NCBI RefSeq assembly: GCF_030811685.1 | Contig: NZ_JAUSRF010000008.1 | Coordinates: 62,001 to 126,000 of the forward strand | DNA: 64,000 nt | Source of the DNA: Neorhizobium huautlense | Lineage (GTDB): Bacteria > Pseudomonadota > Alphaproteobacteria > Rhizobiales > Rhizobiaceae | Direction: 5' to 3' | Shown here: positions 8,439 to 18,029 of the stretch, piece by piece | Layout of the letters: each line of letters opens with the position of its first letter | Position numbering within the stretch: the stretch's first letter is position 1 | Made by a program: the position numbers and the translations under genes | Notes under the pieces: generated by a model | Database searches by the model: none | What the model saw: only the letters and a program-made list of their open reading frames with translations | What the model was told of the DNA's origin: nothing

Positions 8439-9920
8439 ATGCAGGTTACCGAAACCCTCTCCGAGGGCCTGAAGCGCGAACTCAAGGTCGTCATTCCGGC
8501 CAAGGACATGGAAGCGCAGATGAACGTGCGCCTCGCCGACGCCAAGGATAAGGTCCGCATCAACGGCTTCCGTCCGGGCAAGGTGCCGCTTGCGCACCTG
8601 AAAAAGACCTATGGCAAGTCGATCATGGCCGAACTCGTCAACGAGATCGTTCGCGAGCGCCCGACGCAGATCCTGTCGGATCGTGGCGAAAAGTCCGCGA
8701 CCCAGCCGTCGATCTCGATGACCGAAGACGAAGCCGAAGCCGACAAGATCCTGTCCGCACAGGCCGATTTCGAATTCAACATCGCTTACGAAGTCATTCC
8801 GCCGATCGAACTGAAGCCCACCAGCGGCATCAAGGTCACGCGCGAAGTCGTCGAAGTTTCGGAAGACGAAGTCAACGAGCAGATCCTCAAGATCGCCGAA
8901 AGCGCCCGTTCCTACGAAACCAAGAAGGGCAAGGCGGCTGAAGGCGACCGCGTTACCATGAACTACCTCGGCAAGGTCGACGGCGAAGCCTTTGATGGCG
9001 GCGCTGCCGAAGATGCCGAACTGGTCATCGGTTCCAACCGTTTCATCCCGGGCTTCGAAGACCAGCTGGTCGGCGTCAAGGCTGGCGATGAAAAGGTCAT
9101 CACGGTCACCTTCCCGACCGAATACCCGGCTGCCAACCTCGCCGGCAAGGAAGCCACCTTCGACATCACCGTCAAGGACGTCGCTGCCGCTGCTGAACTC
9201 GAAATCAACGACGATCTCGCTTCCAAGCTCGGTCTCGAATCGGCTGACAAGCTGAAGGAAATCGTTCGCAGCCAGATCGAAGGCCAGTACGGCAGCGTGA
9301 CCCGTCAGAAGGTCAAGCGTCAGATCCTCGACCAGCTCGACGAACTCTACAAGTTCGACAGCCCGCAGGGCCTCGTCGACGCCGAGTTCGAAAACATCTG
9401 GCGCCAGATCAACACCGACCTCGCTCAGTCCGGCAAGACCTTTGCCGACGAAGACACGACCGAGGAAGAAGCCCGCGCCGAATACACCAAGCTGGCTGAA
9501 CGCCGCGTTCGTCTCGGCCTCGTTCTCTCCGAAATCGGCGAAAAGGCCGGCGTCGAAGTGACCGAAGAAGAAATGCAGCGCGCGCTTTACGCACAGCTGC
9601 AGCAGTTCCCGGGCCAGCAGAAGGAAATCCTCGATTTCTTCCGCAACACGCCGGGTGCTTCCGCTTCGCTGCGCGCACCGATCTTCGAAGAGAAGGTCAT
9701 CGACAAGCTGCTTTCCGAAGTTGACGTCACCGACAAGACCGTCAGCAAGGAAGAGCTGATGGCCGACGACGAGGAAGAAGGCGCTGAAAAGCCGGCCAAG
9801 AAGGCTGCTTCGAAGAAGAAGGCTGCTGCCAAGGCTGACGACGCTTCTGAGGGCGAAGAAGCCGCTCCGAAGAAGAAGGCTGCTCCGAAGAAGAAGGCCG
9901 CTGAAGACAGCGCCGAATAA
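8439..9920 (+). CDS. tig: Trigger factor, ribosome-bound chaperone and peptidyl-prolyl isomerase
   Basis: A protein of 493 residues. N-terminal ribosome-binding domain with the signature NGFRPGKVP (about residues 47-55), central FKBP-type isomerase domain (about 165-250; [20 protein letters not shown]), and a helical C-terminal arm domain. The last 50 residues form a Lys/Ala/Glu-rich tail ([12 protein letters not shown] repeats) that extends past the usual end, as in other rhizobia. It follows tRNA-Leu by 165 bases and ends in a strong terminator. Confidence 0.97.
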   Translation: MQVTETLSEGLKRELKVVIPAKDMEAQMNVRLADAKDKVRINGFRPGKVPLAHLKKTYGKSIMAELVNEIVRERPTQILSDRGEKSATQPSISMTEDEAEADKILSAQADFEFNIAYEVIPPIELKPTSGIKVTREVVEVSEDEVNEQILKIAESARSYETKKGKAAEGDRVTMNYLGKVDGEAFDGGAAEDAELVIGSNRFIPGFEDQLVGVKAGDEKVITVTFPTEYPAANLAGKEATFDITVKDVAAAAELEINDDLASKLGLESADKLKEIVRSQIEGQYGSVTRQKVKRQILDQLDELYKFDSPQGLVDAEFENIWRQINTDLAQSGKTFADEDTTEEEARAEYTKLAERRVRLGLVLSEIGEKAGVEVTEEEMQRALYAQLQQFPGQQKEILDFFRNTPGASASLRAPIFEEKVIDKLLSEVDVTDKTVSKEELMADDEEEGAEKPAKKAASKKKAAAKADDASEGEEAAPKKKAAPKKKAAEDSAE

Positions 9921-9942
9921 TCCTCTTCGGATTGGAATAACG

Positions 9943-9974
9943 AAGGCCGGGTTGGAAACAGCCCGGCCTTTTTT
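9943..9974 (+). terminator. Terminator after tig
   Basis: Nine-pair stem AAGGCCGGG (9943-9951) with CCCGGCCTT (9962-9970), 10-base loop, then a T-run to 9974. Confidence 0.85.
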
Positions 9975-10050
9975 GTGTTTTGTGGGTGGGTTGCATTGCT
10001 CCGTCGCAGTTGCATTAATGCTGATGCATTTCGTGCTGGGGGGCGTTTCG

Positions 10051-10266
10051 ATGGATCTCATTCACAATGAACGTACGAAATATCTCGCGGCCTCTTTCGA
10101 TCGGTTGTCCACCGCTTGTTTGGCCGTGGGTGTCGTTACTCAACTTCCCGCGCTGATGGCCATGAATGTGGGGTGGTCCGTTATCATTGATATCGCCAGT
10201 TGGTTTGTCGGCGCTCTTGCATTACATTTGGCAGGCCGGATTGTTCTTGGAGGATTGAGGTCATGA
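10051..10266 (+). CDS. Small membrane protein, first of a coupled pair
   Basis: 71 residues from the ATG at 10051, which has GGGGGGC upstream. It holds two hydrophobic stretches (about residues 16-33 and 44-66; WSVIIDIASWFVGALALHLA). The frame is open back to 9952, but that would run through the tig terminator. Its stop overlaps the start of the next small gene (ATGA). No family recognised. Confidence 0.55.
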   Translation: MDLIHNERTKYLAASFDRLSTACLAVGVVTQLPALMAMNVGWSVIIDIASWFVGALALHLAGRIVLGGLRS

Positions 10267-10391
10267 CGTCCGCATACATATTTTTCTGGTACATCCTGCC
10301 TCTGATCGTCGGCGCGCTGGGCCTCGCGATCGCCTTCTATTCCCGTTACGTGGAAAAAAAGACGCGCCCGAACCGTCATCCCGGTGAGTAA
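10263..10391 (+). CDS. Small membrane protein, second of a coupled pair
   Basis: 42 residues, with the ATG overlapping the upstream stop by four bases (ATGA), which suggests translational coupling. One hydrophobic segment (FFWYILPLIVGALGLAIAFY) is followed by a basic tail (RYVEKKTRPNRHPGE), giving a single-pass protein with a cytoplasmic tail by the positive-inside rule. Function unknown. Confidence 0.55.
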   Translation: MTSAYIFFWYILPLIVGALGLAIAFYSRYVEKKTRPNRHPGE

Positions 10392-10474
10392 AGCGCTTTC
10401 TCGCGGAAACCCCGCGACACAAGCCTCCGCGCATGACATAAGGCAGCCGATTTCCAATTTCCGAACCGGCAGCC

Positions 10475-12097
10475 ATGATCCGCATCGAAAACATCAGCAA
10501 GTCGAACAGCCACCGTATTCTCTTCATTGAGGCGACCGCCGCCCTCAACAGGGGCGAGAAGATCGGTCTCGTTGGGCCGAATGGCGCCGGCAAGACGACG
10601 CTCTTCCGCATGATCACCGGCAGCGAGCAGCCCGATGAGGGGCAAGTGTCGGTCGATAAGGGTGTGACCATCGGTTATTTCAACCAGGATGTCGGCGAAA
10701 TGTCCGGCCGCAGCGCTGTTGCGGAAGTGATGGAAGGTGCCGGGCCGGTCAGCATCGTCGCGGCCGAGCTGCGCGAGCTGGAAGCGGCCATGGTGGATCC
10801 TGATCGCATGGATGAGATGGATGCCATCATCGAGCGGTATGGCGATGTGCAGGCGCGTTACGAGGAACTGGACGGTTATGGTCTGGAAGGCCGCGCCCGC
10901 GAAGTGCTGGATGGCCTAAGCTTTAGCCAGGAAATGATGGACGGCGATGTCGGCAAGCTTTCGGGTGGCTGGAAGATGCGTGTGGCTCTGGCCCGCATTC
11001 TGCTCATGCGGCCGGATGTGATGCTGCTCGACGAACCGAGCAACCATCTGGATATCGAAAGCCTGATCTGGCTCGAAGCCTTCCTCAAGGGCTATGACGG
11101 CGCATTGCTGATGACCTCGCATGACCGCGAGTTCATGAACCGTATTGTCGGCAAGATCATCGAGATCGATGCCGGTTCGCTCAATTCCTATTCCGGCGAT
11201 TACGGGTTTTACGAACAGCAGCGTGCGCTGAACGAAAAACACCAGCAGTCGCAGTTCGAACGCCAGCAGGCCATGCTGGCCAAGGAAATCAAATTCATCG
11301 AGCGTTTTAAGGCGCGCGCCAGCCATGCCTCGCAGGTGCAGAGCCGTGTGAAGAAACTCGACAAGATCGAACGTGTCGAACCGCCGAAACGTCGCCAGAC
11401 GGTGGCTTTCGAGTTCCAGCCGGCGCCGCGTTCGGGGGAAGACGTGGTCAACCTCAAGGGCGTGCACAAGGCCTATGGCAGTCGCACGATCTATGAAGGC
11501 CTCGATTTCATGATCCGCCGCAAGGAGCGCTGGTGCATCATGGGCATCAACGGTGCCGGAAAATCGACGCTGCTGAAGCTGATCGCCGGCACGACGGAGG
11601 CCGATCAAGGGTCGGTGTCACTCGGCGCCAGCGTCAAGATGGGCTATTTCGCGCAGCATGCCATGGATGTTCTGGATGGCGAGCAGACCGTGTTCGAATG
11701 GCTGGAAAGCGAGTTTCCACGCGCAGGGCAGGGTTCGCTTCGGGCGCTGGCCGGCTGCTTCGGTTTTTCCGGTGACGATATCGAGAAAAAGTGCCGTGTT
11801 CTCTCCGGCGGTGAAAAGGCGCGTCTGGTGATGGCGGCCATGCTGTTCGATCCGCCTAATTTCCTCGTTCTCGACGAACCGACCAACCACCTCGATCTCG
11901 ACACCAAGGAAATGCTGATCAAGGCGCTGTCGGAATATGAGGGCACGATGCTGTTCGTCAGCCACGACCGTCATTTCCTGTCGGAACTGTCCAACCGTGT
12001 TCTGGAACTGACGCCGGATGGCATCCACCAGTATGGCGGCGGTTATACCGAATATGTCGAGCGCACCGGTTACGAGGCCCCCGGCCTGCACGTCTGA
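10475..12097 (+). CDS. ABC-F family ATPase
   Basis: A protein of 540 residues with two ABC domains and no membrane segments, i.e. a ribosome-associated ABC-F protein rather than a transporter. Domain 1: Walker A GPNGAGKTT, signature LSGGWKMR, Walker B VMLLDEPSNHLD. A charged coiled linker (about residues 240-310, P-site tRNA interaction motif region) separates it from domain 2: GINGAGKST, LSGGEKARL, LVLDEPTNHLD. It lacks the C-terminal coiled coil of Uup and is closest in layout to YbiT. Exact subfamily not assigned. Confidence 0.92.
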   Translation: MIRIENISKSNSHRILFIEATAALNRGEKIGLVGPNGAGKTTLFRMITGSEQPDEGQVSVDKGVTIGYFNQDVGEMSGRSAVAEVMEGAGPVSIVAAELRELEAAMVDPDRMDEMDAIIERYGDVQARYEELDGYGLEGRAREVLDGLSFSQEMMDGDVGKLSGGWKMRVALARILLMRPDVMLLDEPSNHLDIESLIWLEAFLKGYDGALLMTSHDREFMNRIVGKIIEIDAGSLNSYSGDYGFYEQQRALNEKHQQSQFERQQAMLAKEIKFIERFKARASHASQVQSRVKKLDKIERVEPPKRRQTVAFEFQPAPRSGEDVVNLKGVHKAYGSRTIYEGLDFMIRRKERWCIMGINGAGKSTLLKLIAGTTEADQGSVSLGASVKMGYFAQHAMDVLDGEQTVFEWLESEFPRAGQGSLRALAGCFGFSGDDIEKKCRVLSGGEKARLVMAAMLFDPPNFLVLDEPTNHLDLDTKEMLIKALSEYEGTMLFVSHDRHFLSELSNRVLELTPDGIHQYGGGYTEYVERTGYEAPGLHV

Positions 12098-12112
12098 GGC
12101 AGGTTTGAGCCT

Positions 12113-12481
12113 TCAGGCCCAGTCGGGTTTGCCGTCCTCGAAGGAATGATGGTCCGGGATCAGTTCCGGGCTGTCGATCTGGTCGAATGTTCCGACCAGA
12201 AGCGCGATTGTCGGTGCGTCGTCGATGGCGCCGAGTGAACTACCGCATGTCGGGCAGAAGGCGCGGCTGGAGATTTCCGAAGAACGATAGGTTGCCGGCG
12301 CACCGCCCGGTCCGACCCAGCGCACGTTGTCGCGCGAGAATTCGACCCATGCCGCTGTCAAAGCGCCGGTATGTCTCTGGCAGAACTTGCAGGAGCAGTT
12401 GTGCGGGTTATCGGCGGGGCCGGTTGCTTCGAACCTGATGTCGCCGCACAGGCAGCCGCCGGTATGGATGATCGCGGTCAT
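12113..12481 (-). CDS. Gfa/CENP-V domain protein
   Basis: 122 residues with the zinc-binding cysteine pattern of the glutathione-dependent formaldehyde-activating (Gfa) fold: GGCLCG near residue 10, CSCKFCQRHTG (about 29-39), and CPTCGSSLG (about 75-83). Members bind zinc; many have no proven link to formaldehyde. It is convergent with the ABC-F gene and downstream of pepT on the same strand. Confidence 0.85.
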   Translation of the reverse strand: MTAIIHTGGCLCGDIRFEATGPADNPHNCSCKFCQRHTGALTAAWVEFSRDNVRWVGPGGAPATYRSSEISSRAFCPTCGSSLGAIDDAPTIALLVGTFDQIDSPELIPDHHSFEDGKPDWA

Positions 12482-12545
12482 TGTCTATCCGTCGTTCATG
12501 GCGGGCCGGGCGGCGTTTGAAATCCGTCCGGCGCTCATTTGCCTG

Positions 12546-13781
12546 TCAGGCGCGCTCTTCCCAGATCTTTGCCAATTCCACCAATGTCGCGACGGCCTTG
12601 TTCATGTCCTGATGGCTGACCCATTCCAGCGGCGAGTGGAAAGCATGGCCGCCGGCAAAGATGTTGGGGCACGGCAGGCCCATGGCGGTGAGGCGCGAGC
12701 CATCGGTGCCGCCGCGAATGCTGCCGCGAACCGCCTTCATGCCGGCGCGCTCGACCGCTTCCAGCGCGTAATCCATGATCTGCGGATGATCGTTCAGCAC
12801 GTTCTTCATGTTGCGGTACTGCTCTGTGACCTTGAACGTGTAGGTGGAGCCGGGGTAGGTGGCCATGACATCCTTGACGATGCCTTCCAGCAGTTCTTCC
12901 TTTTCGGTCAGGCCCGCATCGACGAAATCGCGGATGATGAAGTGGATGGAGGCGCCTTCCATGGCGCCGGAGACGCCGGTCGGGTGGATAAAGCCCTGTT
13001 TGCCTTTGGTGCTCTCAGGCGCCATGTCGCGCGGCAGTCTGGCGATGATGTCGCCGGCGATGCGGATGGCGTTTTCCATTCGGCCGAAGGCAAAGCCGGG
13101 ATGGATGGCGACGCCCTTGATCTCGATATCGACGCCATCGGCCGAAAAGGTTTCATCCTCGATATGGCCGGGTGTTTCGCCATCGACCGTATAACCGAAG
13201 TCAGCACCAAGCTTTTTCAGATCCACCTTTTCGACGCCTCGTGCGATTTCCTCGTCCGGCGTGAAGAGGAGGCGGATGGCGCCGTGCTTGATATCCGGGT
13301 TGTTCATCAGGATTTCGGCGGCAGTGATGATTTCCGCCAGCCCCGCCTTGTCATCGGCGCCGAGCAGGGTGGTGCCGTCGGAGGTGATGATCGTGTTGCC
13401 GATGTTTTTGGCCAGTTCCGGGTTGTCGCTTGCCTTGATGATGCGGCTCTTGTCGCCCGGCAGAACGATATCGCCGCCCTGATAGTTTTCGATCACCTGC
13501 GGTTTGATGCCGGTGCCGGAAAAATCCGGGGCGGTGTCCATGTGCGAGCAAAAGCAGATGACCGGCACATTGTTTTTGCCGCTATTGGCCGGGATGGTCG
13601 CATAGACGTAACCGTGTTCATCGAGATGGGCGTCGGAAATGCCGATCGCCTGCAGTTCTTCCACCAGAAGTTTGCCGAGCGTCAGCTGCTTGGCGGTCGA
13701 GGGCTGTGTGGGGGAGGAGGCGTCGGACTGGGTGTCGATGACGACGTAGCGGAGAAAACGATCGAGAACGGTGTCGGACAT
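12546..13781 (-). CDS. pepT: Peptidase T (tripeptide aminopeptidase)
   Basis: 411 residues, normal for the family. M20 metallopeptidase that removes the N-terminal residue of tripeptides in the cytoplasm. Metal and catalytic motifs are visible: CSHMDTAPD (about residues 77-85), GADDKAGLAEI (about 140-150), FTPDEEIARG (about 172-181) and a late His in GGHAFHS. The N-terminus DRFLRYVVIDTQSD is typical. It stands alone or with the Gfa-type gene. Confidence 0.95.
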   Translation of the reverse strand: MSDTVLDRFLRYVVIDTQSDASSPTQPSTAKQLTLGKLLVEELQAIGISDAHLDEHGYVYATIPANSGKNNVPVICFCSHMDTAPDFSGTGIKPQVIENYQGGDIVLPGDKSRIIKASDNPELAKNIGNTIITSDGTTLLGADDKAGLAEIITAAEILMNNPDIKHGAIRLLFTPDEEIARGVEKVDLKKLGADFGYTVDGETPGHIEDETFSADGVDIEIKGVAIHPGFAFGRMENAIRIAGDIIARLPRDMAPESTKGKQGFIHPTGVSGAMEGASIHFIIRDFVDAGLTEKEELLEGIVKDVMATYPGSTYTFKVTEQYRNMKNVLNDHPQIMDYALEAVERAGMKAVRGSIRGGTDGSRLTAMGLPCPNIFAGGHAFHSPLEWVSHQDMNKAVATLVELAKIWEERA

Positions 13782-13863
13782 AGCGGGGGACTCATCATTG
13801 CCTGTGATGGCAAAGATATAGCGGCCGCAGTCGAGATCGGAAATGCCCAGATATTGGCATGGC

Positions 13864-13892
13864 GCCCATGAAGCCGCGCAGACTTCATGGGC
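13864..13892 (-). terminator. Stem-loop between pepT and the secreted-protein gene
   Basis: Perfect ten-pair inverted repeat GCCCATGAAG (13864-13873) with CTTCATGGGC (13883-13892), 9-base loop, 19 bases past the stop of the minus-strand gene at 13911. There is no T-run, so it may be a Rho-dependent end or an mRNA-protecting stem. Confidence 0.5.
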
Positions 13893-13910
13893 AAGGTCGG
13901 TTGGCCCTGA

Positions 13911-14249
13911 TCATTCGTGGATCGTATAGGATCCCATCTGGCAGAGATCCTGCGTATCCTCGGTCGTATCGAGGTCGGAATCCTCGGTGAACTCGAAACG
14001 CATGTCGTATTTGCAGACACGGCGACCGTCGGCGATGGTGATCTTGACGCTCTGGCCGGGTTCCAGAACGTCCTGACCAAAAACGTCGTCTTCCCAGTTA
14101 TCGACGCCGCTCGGCGAAGTGTAAAACCGCTCAAGCGTGGAATTGGTGTCGTTGGTCAGCATGAAGACAAGGTCTTCGGCCTGCGCCGGCACGACAGACA
14201 TAAAAGCGCCGGCAGCAATGGCTGCGGCGGAAACGAGAATTTTATTCAC
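13911..14249 (-). CDS. Hypothetical secreted protein
   Basis: 112 residues with a clear signal peptide (MNKILVSAAAIAAGAFMSVV, cleavage after AQA). The mature part is acidic and has two cysteines (RRVCKYDMRF and TQDLCQMGS) that could form a disulfide. The layout resembles small rhizobial periplasmic proteins often mis-annotated as argininosuccinate lyase. No catalytic motif. Function unknown. Confidence 0.7.
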   Translation of the reverse strand: MNKILVSAAAIAAGAFMSVVPAQAEDLVFMLTNDTNSTLERFYTSPSGVDNWEDDVFGQDVLEPGQSVKITIADGRRVCKYDMRFEFTEDSDLDTTEDTQDLCQMGSYTIHE

Positions 14250-14463
14250 GGAAAGCCTCCCAGGCCCGAAGTTGGACGCAATATTAGTAACATGACCGTG
14301 AATTTCGGCAATAAATCCGTGAGTGAATGCTTAATATTCGGCATCCGCCGTGGTTGTGAGCCTTGGCGCTTCCTCTTGCGCGGTGCATCATGAGTTCTTA
14401 CCTTCGAAGTCAATCATCCGGCGGACGCCGATCCTGCGTCTGCGCAATGTTCGGGGTTCGACC

Positions 14464-15369
14464 ATGGATATCGAGAGAATCATGCGGTCCGTCGTGGCCG
14501 TGCGTGCCACCATTCCCGAAGATGCCTTCACGGCCGGGGCGCTCGGAACACGACGTGAAGGCAGCGGTATCGTCATCCGGGAAAACGGGCTGGTTCTGAC
14601 CATCGGTTACCTGATCACCGAGGCGGAAGATGTCTGGCTGACTTTGCAGGACGGCCGTGTCGTGCCGGCGCATCCCATGGCCTACGATCAGGAAAGCGGC
14701 TTTGGCCTCGTGCAGGCATTGGGGCCGCTTGATCTGCCCGCGGTGCCTCTTGGTGAGTCCGCCAAGGCGCAGGTCGGTGAGCCGGTGGTGATTGTCGATG
14801 GTACCGGCGAGTATGTGCAGGCGGCGATCGTCGCCAAGCAGGAATTCGCAGGTTATTGGGAATATCTGCTGGATGAGGCGATCTTTATCTCACCGGCACA
14901 TCCGTCCTGGGGCGGTGCGGGCCTGTTCGATGCGGAAGGCACGCTTCTCGGCGTCGGCTCACTGCGGCTGCAGATGAGCCAGCGCAATGAGGTGACCGAT
15001 ATCAACATGGTCGTGCCGATCGACATTTTGCGGCCCATTCTCGATGACCTGTTGAACCGCGGCGAGATCGACCGCGAACCGCGACCATGGCTTGGCGCCT
15101 TTTCCGCCGAAAGCGATGGCGAGGTGGTGGTGATGAGCGTTGCCGAGGGCAGCCCGGCGGCACAGGGTGGCCTGAAGCGCGGTGACGTCATTTCGGAAAT
15201 CCGCGATGGCGAAGTCGACGGCCTGGCCGACTTCTACCGCAAGGTCTGGAGCAGCGGCCCGGCCGGCGCACAGATCCCCATGCGGGTGCTGCGCGACGGG
15301 CGCGAGGCATGGCTGCGCATCAACTCGGCCGACCGCAACAGTTTTTTGAAAAAGCCGTCGATCCAGTAG
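14464..15369 (+). CDS. Trypsin-fold plus PDZ protein, HtrA-like, catalytic triad lost
   Basis: 301 residues from the ATG at 14464, with no signal peptide. The N-terminal two-thirds aligns with the DegP/HtrA protease domain (GSGIVIRENGLVLTIGYLI; LQDGRVVPAHPMAYDQESGF; GGAGLFDAEGTLLG). The last 90 residues form a PDZ domain (PWLGAFSAE...GSPAAQGGLKRGDVISEI). By my hand alignment with DegP the catalytic His is Tyr, the Asp is Gly and the Ser is Trp. It is therefore probably a cytoplasmic pseudoprotease that uses its PDZ domain to bind partners. Confidence 0.8.
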   Translation: MDIERIMRSVVAVRATIPEDAFTAGALGTRREGSGIVIRENGLVLTIGYLITEAEDVWLTLQDGRVVPAHPMAYDQESGFGLVQALGPLDLPAVPLGESAKAQVGEPVVIVDGTGEYVQAAIVAKQEFAGYWEYLLDEAIFISPAHPSWGGAGLFDAEGTLLGVGSLRLQMSQRNEVTDINMVVPIDILRPILDDLLNRGEIDREPRPWLGAFSAESDGEVVVMSVAEGSPAAQGGLKRGDVISEIRDGEVDGLADFYRKVWSSGPAGAQIPMRVLRDGREAWLRINSADRNSFLKKPSIQ

Positions 15370-15389
15370 CGTGTCGAAGAGGCGAGGGC

Positions 15390-16019
15390 TCAACTCGCCG
15401 CTTTCATCTCGCGCACCAGCGCATCATCGATCTCGGTGGCGCGTCTATAAGCCGGGCGTTGCGACAGTCGGGCGACATAATCGACAAAGGCCTGCCGCTT
15501 TTCGATCGTGCCGAATTGCAGGCCCCAGGCGATCTGCGATCCGACATAAACGTCGGCAGCGGAAAAACGGTAGCCGCCGATATAGTCGTTGTTGCCGACG
15601 GCACGCTCCAGCGTCGCGATCACCTCGGCGTAATTGCCGTAACCGACCATGCGCTGCCGCTCCGTGGGAATATCCACGCCGAGCGTCCGGTTGGTGACGG
15701 ACGCTTCCAGCGGGCCGGCGGCAAAAAACATCCAGCGGTAATAATCGCCGCGTTCCTTGACCGGCGGCGCCAGATTGGCCTCCGGGAATGTATCGGCGAG
15801 ATAGGCGCAGATGGCGGCGCATTCGGTCACCACGGTTTTGCCATGCACGATGGCCGGCACCTTGCCCATCGGGTTGACCGCCCGGTATTCGGGGTCCTTC
15901 ATCGTGGTGCCGAACTGCATGATCTCGGCCTGATAAGGGGTGCCGACTTCCTCCAGCATCCAGCGCACGATACGGCCGCGCGACATGGGATGCGTATAGA
16001 ACAGGATCTTTTCAGCCAT
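15390..16019 (-). CDS. Glutathione S-transferase family protein
   Basis: 209 residues. The start at 16019 is preferred because a GGAGG site sits right before it; an in-frame ATG 12 bases earlier is part of that site. N-terminal thioredoxin-like domain with NPMGKVPAIV (cis-Pro region, about residues 49-58) and TECAAICAYLAD (Glu/Cys glutathione site). C-terminal helical domain ends in FSAADVYVGS. The substrate is not predictable. Confidence 0.9.
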   Translation of the reverse strand: MAEKILFYTHPMSRGRIVRWMLEEVGTPYQAEIMQFGTTMKDPEYRAVNPMGKVPAIVHGKTVVTECAAICAYLADTFPEANLAPPVKERGDYYRWMFFAAGPLEASVTNRTLGVDIPTERQRMVGYGNYAEVIATLERAVGNNDYIGGYRFSAADVYVGSQIAWGLQFGTIEKRQAFVDYVARLSQRPAYRRATEIDDALVREMKAAS

Positions 16020-16086
16020 TTTTTCCTCCATCGGCTTTCAAAAGTCTGCGCGAAGCAAGGGAGGCCGCTCCGGGATCTGGGAATGT

Positions 16087-16539
16087 CTATAGCGGCTTGC
16101 GGTATTGAATGAAGCCGGGGGCGACCGCCACGCGGTCGTAGAGACGCCGCGCCTTTTCATTGTCTTCCTGCGTTAGCCAGTAGAGGCGACCGGCATTCTT
16201 GTCGCGCGCCAGCAGCGCCACCTTCTCGATCAGCGCCTCACCGACGCCGCGTCCGCGCTGGCTGGCATCGACATAAAGATCCTGCAGATAGCAGGTCGTG
16301 TCCGGCAGCCATGTCGAGCGGTGGAAGATGGCATGCACGATGCCGACCAGCTTGCCGTCATCGAAGGCACCGAGCACATGCATCGGTTCGGCCTCATCGT
16401 GGAAGCGGGACCAGGTGATGTCGTATTGTTCTTTTGGAAGCTCGGAGTCGTAAAAGCGCAGATAGGCTTCGAACAGCGGCTCCCAGCCGGCACGATCGGA
16501 CTGCACCAGAGGACGGATTTCAATCGGGGTGTTGGCCAT
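16087..16539 (-). CDS. GNAT family N-acetyltransferase
   Basis: 150 residues. The start at 16539 begins MANTPIEIRPLVQSD, typical of GNAT proteins; the open frame upstream overlaps the icd terminator. The acetyl-CoA motif is QRGRGVGEALIEKV (about residues 97-110), preceded by LQDLYVDAS and followed by NEKARRLYDRVA. The acceptor is unknown. It is co-directional with the upstream icd but separated by a terminator. Confidence 0.88.
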   Translation of the reverse strand: MANTPIEIRPLVQSDRAGWEPLFEAYLRFYDSELPKEQYDITWSRFHDEAEPMHVLGAFDDGKLVGIVHAIFHRSTWLPDTTCYLQDLYVDASQRGRGVGEALIEKVALLARDKNAGRLYWLTQEDNEKARRLYDRVAVAPGFIQYRKPL

Positions 16540-16561
16540 GCTTGCCTCCGGCGCAAAAGAA

Positions 16562-16587
16562 AACGGCGGGGTAAAAATCCCGCCGTT
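16562..16587 (-). terminator. Terminator after icd
   Basis: Stem AACGGCGGG (16562-16570) with CCCGCCGTT (16579-16587), 8-base loop; on the minus strand it is followed by TTCTTTTG. It lies 24 bases past the icd stop. Confidence 0.75.
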
Positions 16588-16611
16588 CAAATCTAGACCG
16601 AAATCCAAGGC

Positions 16612-17823
16612 TTACGCCATGGCCTTCTGAAGATTTTCGTCGATCTTGTCGAGGAAGGCGGTGGTGGAGAGCCACGGCTGATCCGGACCGATCAGCAGCG
16701 CCAGATCCTTGGTCATGAAGCCGGCTTCGACCGTGTCGACGCAGACCTTTTCCAGGGTGGATGCGAAATTGGCCAGTTCGGCATTGTCGTCCAGCTTGGC
16801 GCGGTGTGCGAGGCCACGGGTCCAGGCGAAGATCGAGGCGATCGAGTTGGTCGAGGTTTCCTGACCCTTCTGGTGCTGGCGGTAGTGACGGGTCACGGTG
16901 CCGTGGGCAGCTTCGGCTTCGACGGTCTTGCCGTCCGGCGACAGGAGAACCGAGGTCATCAGGCCGAGCGAACCAAAGCCCTGTGCGACGGTATCGGACT
17001 GAACGTCGCCGTCGTAGTTCTTGCACGCCCAGACGTAACCGCCGGACCATTTCAGGGCGGAGGCGACCATGTCGTCGATCAGGCGGTGTTCGTAGATGAT
17101 GCCGGCCTCGTCGAACTTGGCCTTGAATTCGGTCTGGTAGACTTCTTCGAAGATGTCCTTGAAGCGGCCGTCATAGGCCTTGAGGATGGTGTTCTTCGTC
17201 GACAGGTAGACCGGCCACTTGCGCATCAGGCCGTACATCATCGAAGCGCGGGCGAATTCGCGGATCGACTCGTCGAGGTTGTACATGGCCATGGCCACGC
17301 CGGCGCTCGGCGCGTCGAACACGTCCTTCTCGATGACCTGGCCGTCTTCACCGACGAACTTGATCGACAGCTTGCCCTTGCCCGGGAACTTGAAGTCGGT
17401 TGCCTTGTACTGGTCGCCGAAAGCGTGACGGCCGACAACGATTGGCTTGGTCCAGCCGGGAACGAGGCGCGGCACGTTCTGGCAGATGATCGGCTCGCGG
17501 AAGATGACGCCGCCGAGAATGTTGCGGATCGTGCCGTTCGGGCTCTTCCACATCTGCTTGAGGTTGAATTCCTTGACGCGGTCTTCGTCCGGCGTGATCG
17601 TCGCGCACTTGATGCCGACGCCGTGCTTCTTGATGGCGTGGGCGGCGTCAACCGTCACCTGGTCGTTGGTGGCGTCGCGGTTTTCGACCGAGAGGTCGTA
17701 ATAGTCGATTTCAAGGTCCAGATACGGGTGGATCAGCTTATCCTTGATAAACTGCCAGATGATGCGCGTCATTTCATCGCCGTCGAGATCTGCAACGGGA
17801 TTGGCGACCTTGATCTTTTTCAT
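16612..17823 (-). CDS. icd: Isocitrate dehydrogenase (NADP+)
   Basis: 403 residues, of the eukaryote-like homodimeric type typical of rhizobia rather than the E. coli type. It converts isocitrate to 2-oxoglutarate in the TCA cycle. Visible hallmarks: [12 protein letters not shown] (about residues 13-24), [13 protein letters not shown] (substrate loop, about 93-105), [20 protein letters not shown] (metal Asp residues, about 267-286) and [11 protein letters not shown] (NADP site, about 307-317). It is a single gene with its own terminator. Confidence 0.97.
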   Translation of the reverse strand: MKKIKVANPVADLDGDEMTRIIWQFIKDKLIHPYLDLEIDYYDLSVENRDATNDQVTVDAAHAIKKHGVGIKCATITPDEDRVKEFNLKQMWKSPNGTIRNILGGVIFREPIICQNVPRLVPGWTKPIVVGRHAFGDQYKATDFKFPGKGKLSIKFVGEDGQVIEKDVFDAPSAGVAMAMYNLDESIREFARASMMYGLMRKWPVYLSTKNTILKAYDGRFKDIFEEVYQTEFKAKFDEAGIIYEHRLIDDMVASALKWSGGYVWACKNYDGDVQSDTVAQGFGSLGLMTSVLLSPDGKTVEAEAAHGTVTRHYRQHQKGQETSTNSIASIFAWTRGLAHRAKLDDNAELANFASTLEKVCVDTVEAGFMTKDLALLIGPDQPWLSTTAFLDKIDENLQKAMA

Positions 17824-18029
17824 GTATCTGCCTCATTCGAGAGATTGGGTGGGATGGCCGTTGAAAAACGGTCACACCCCGATGGAAAAACGGTCTTTGC
17901 GCATGCGCTATATCATCGCATTGACGTGACGCAAAGAGTTTGGGCGACGATCTCCTGCATGATTATGATTGCCAAAATGCGGCGCCGGGCTAAGCTCGGC
18001 CAACGCTTCCACCTCAAGGACTGATTTTG

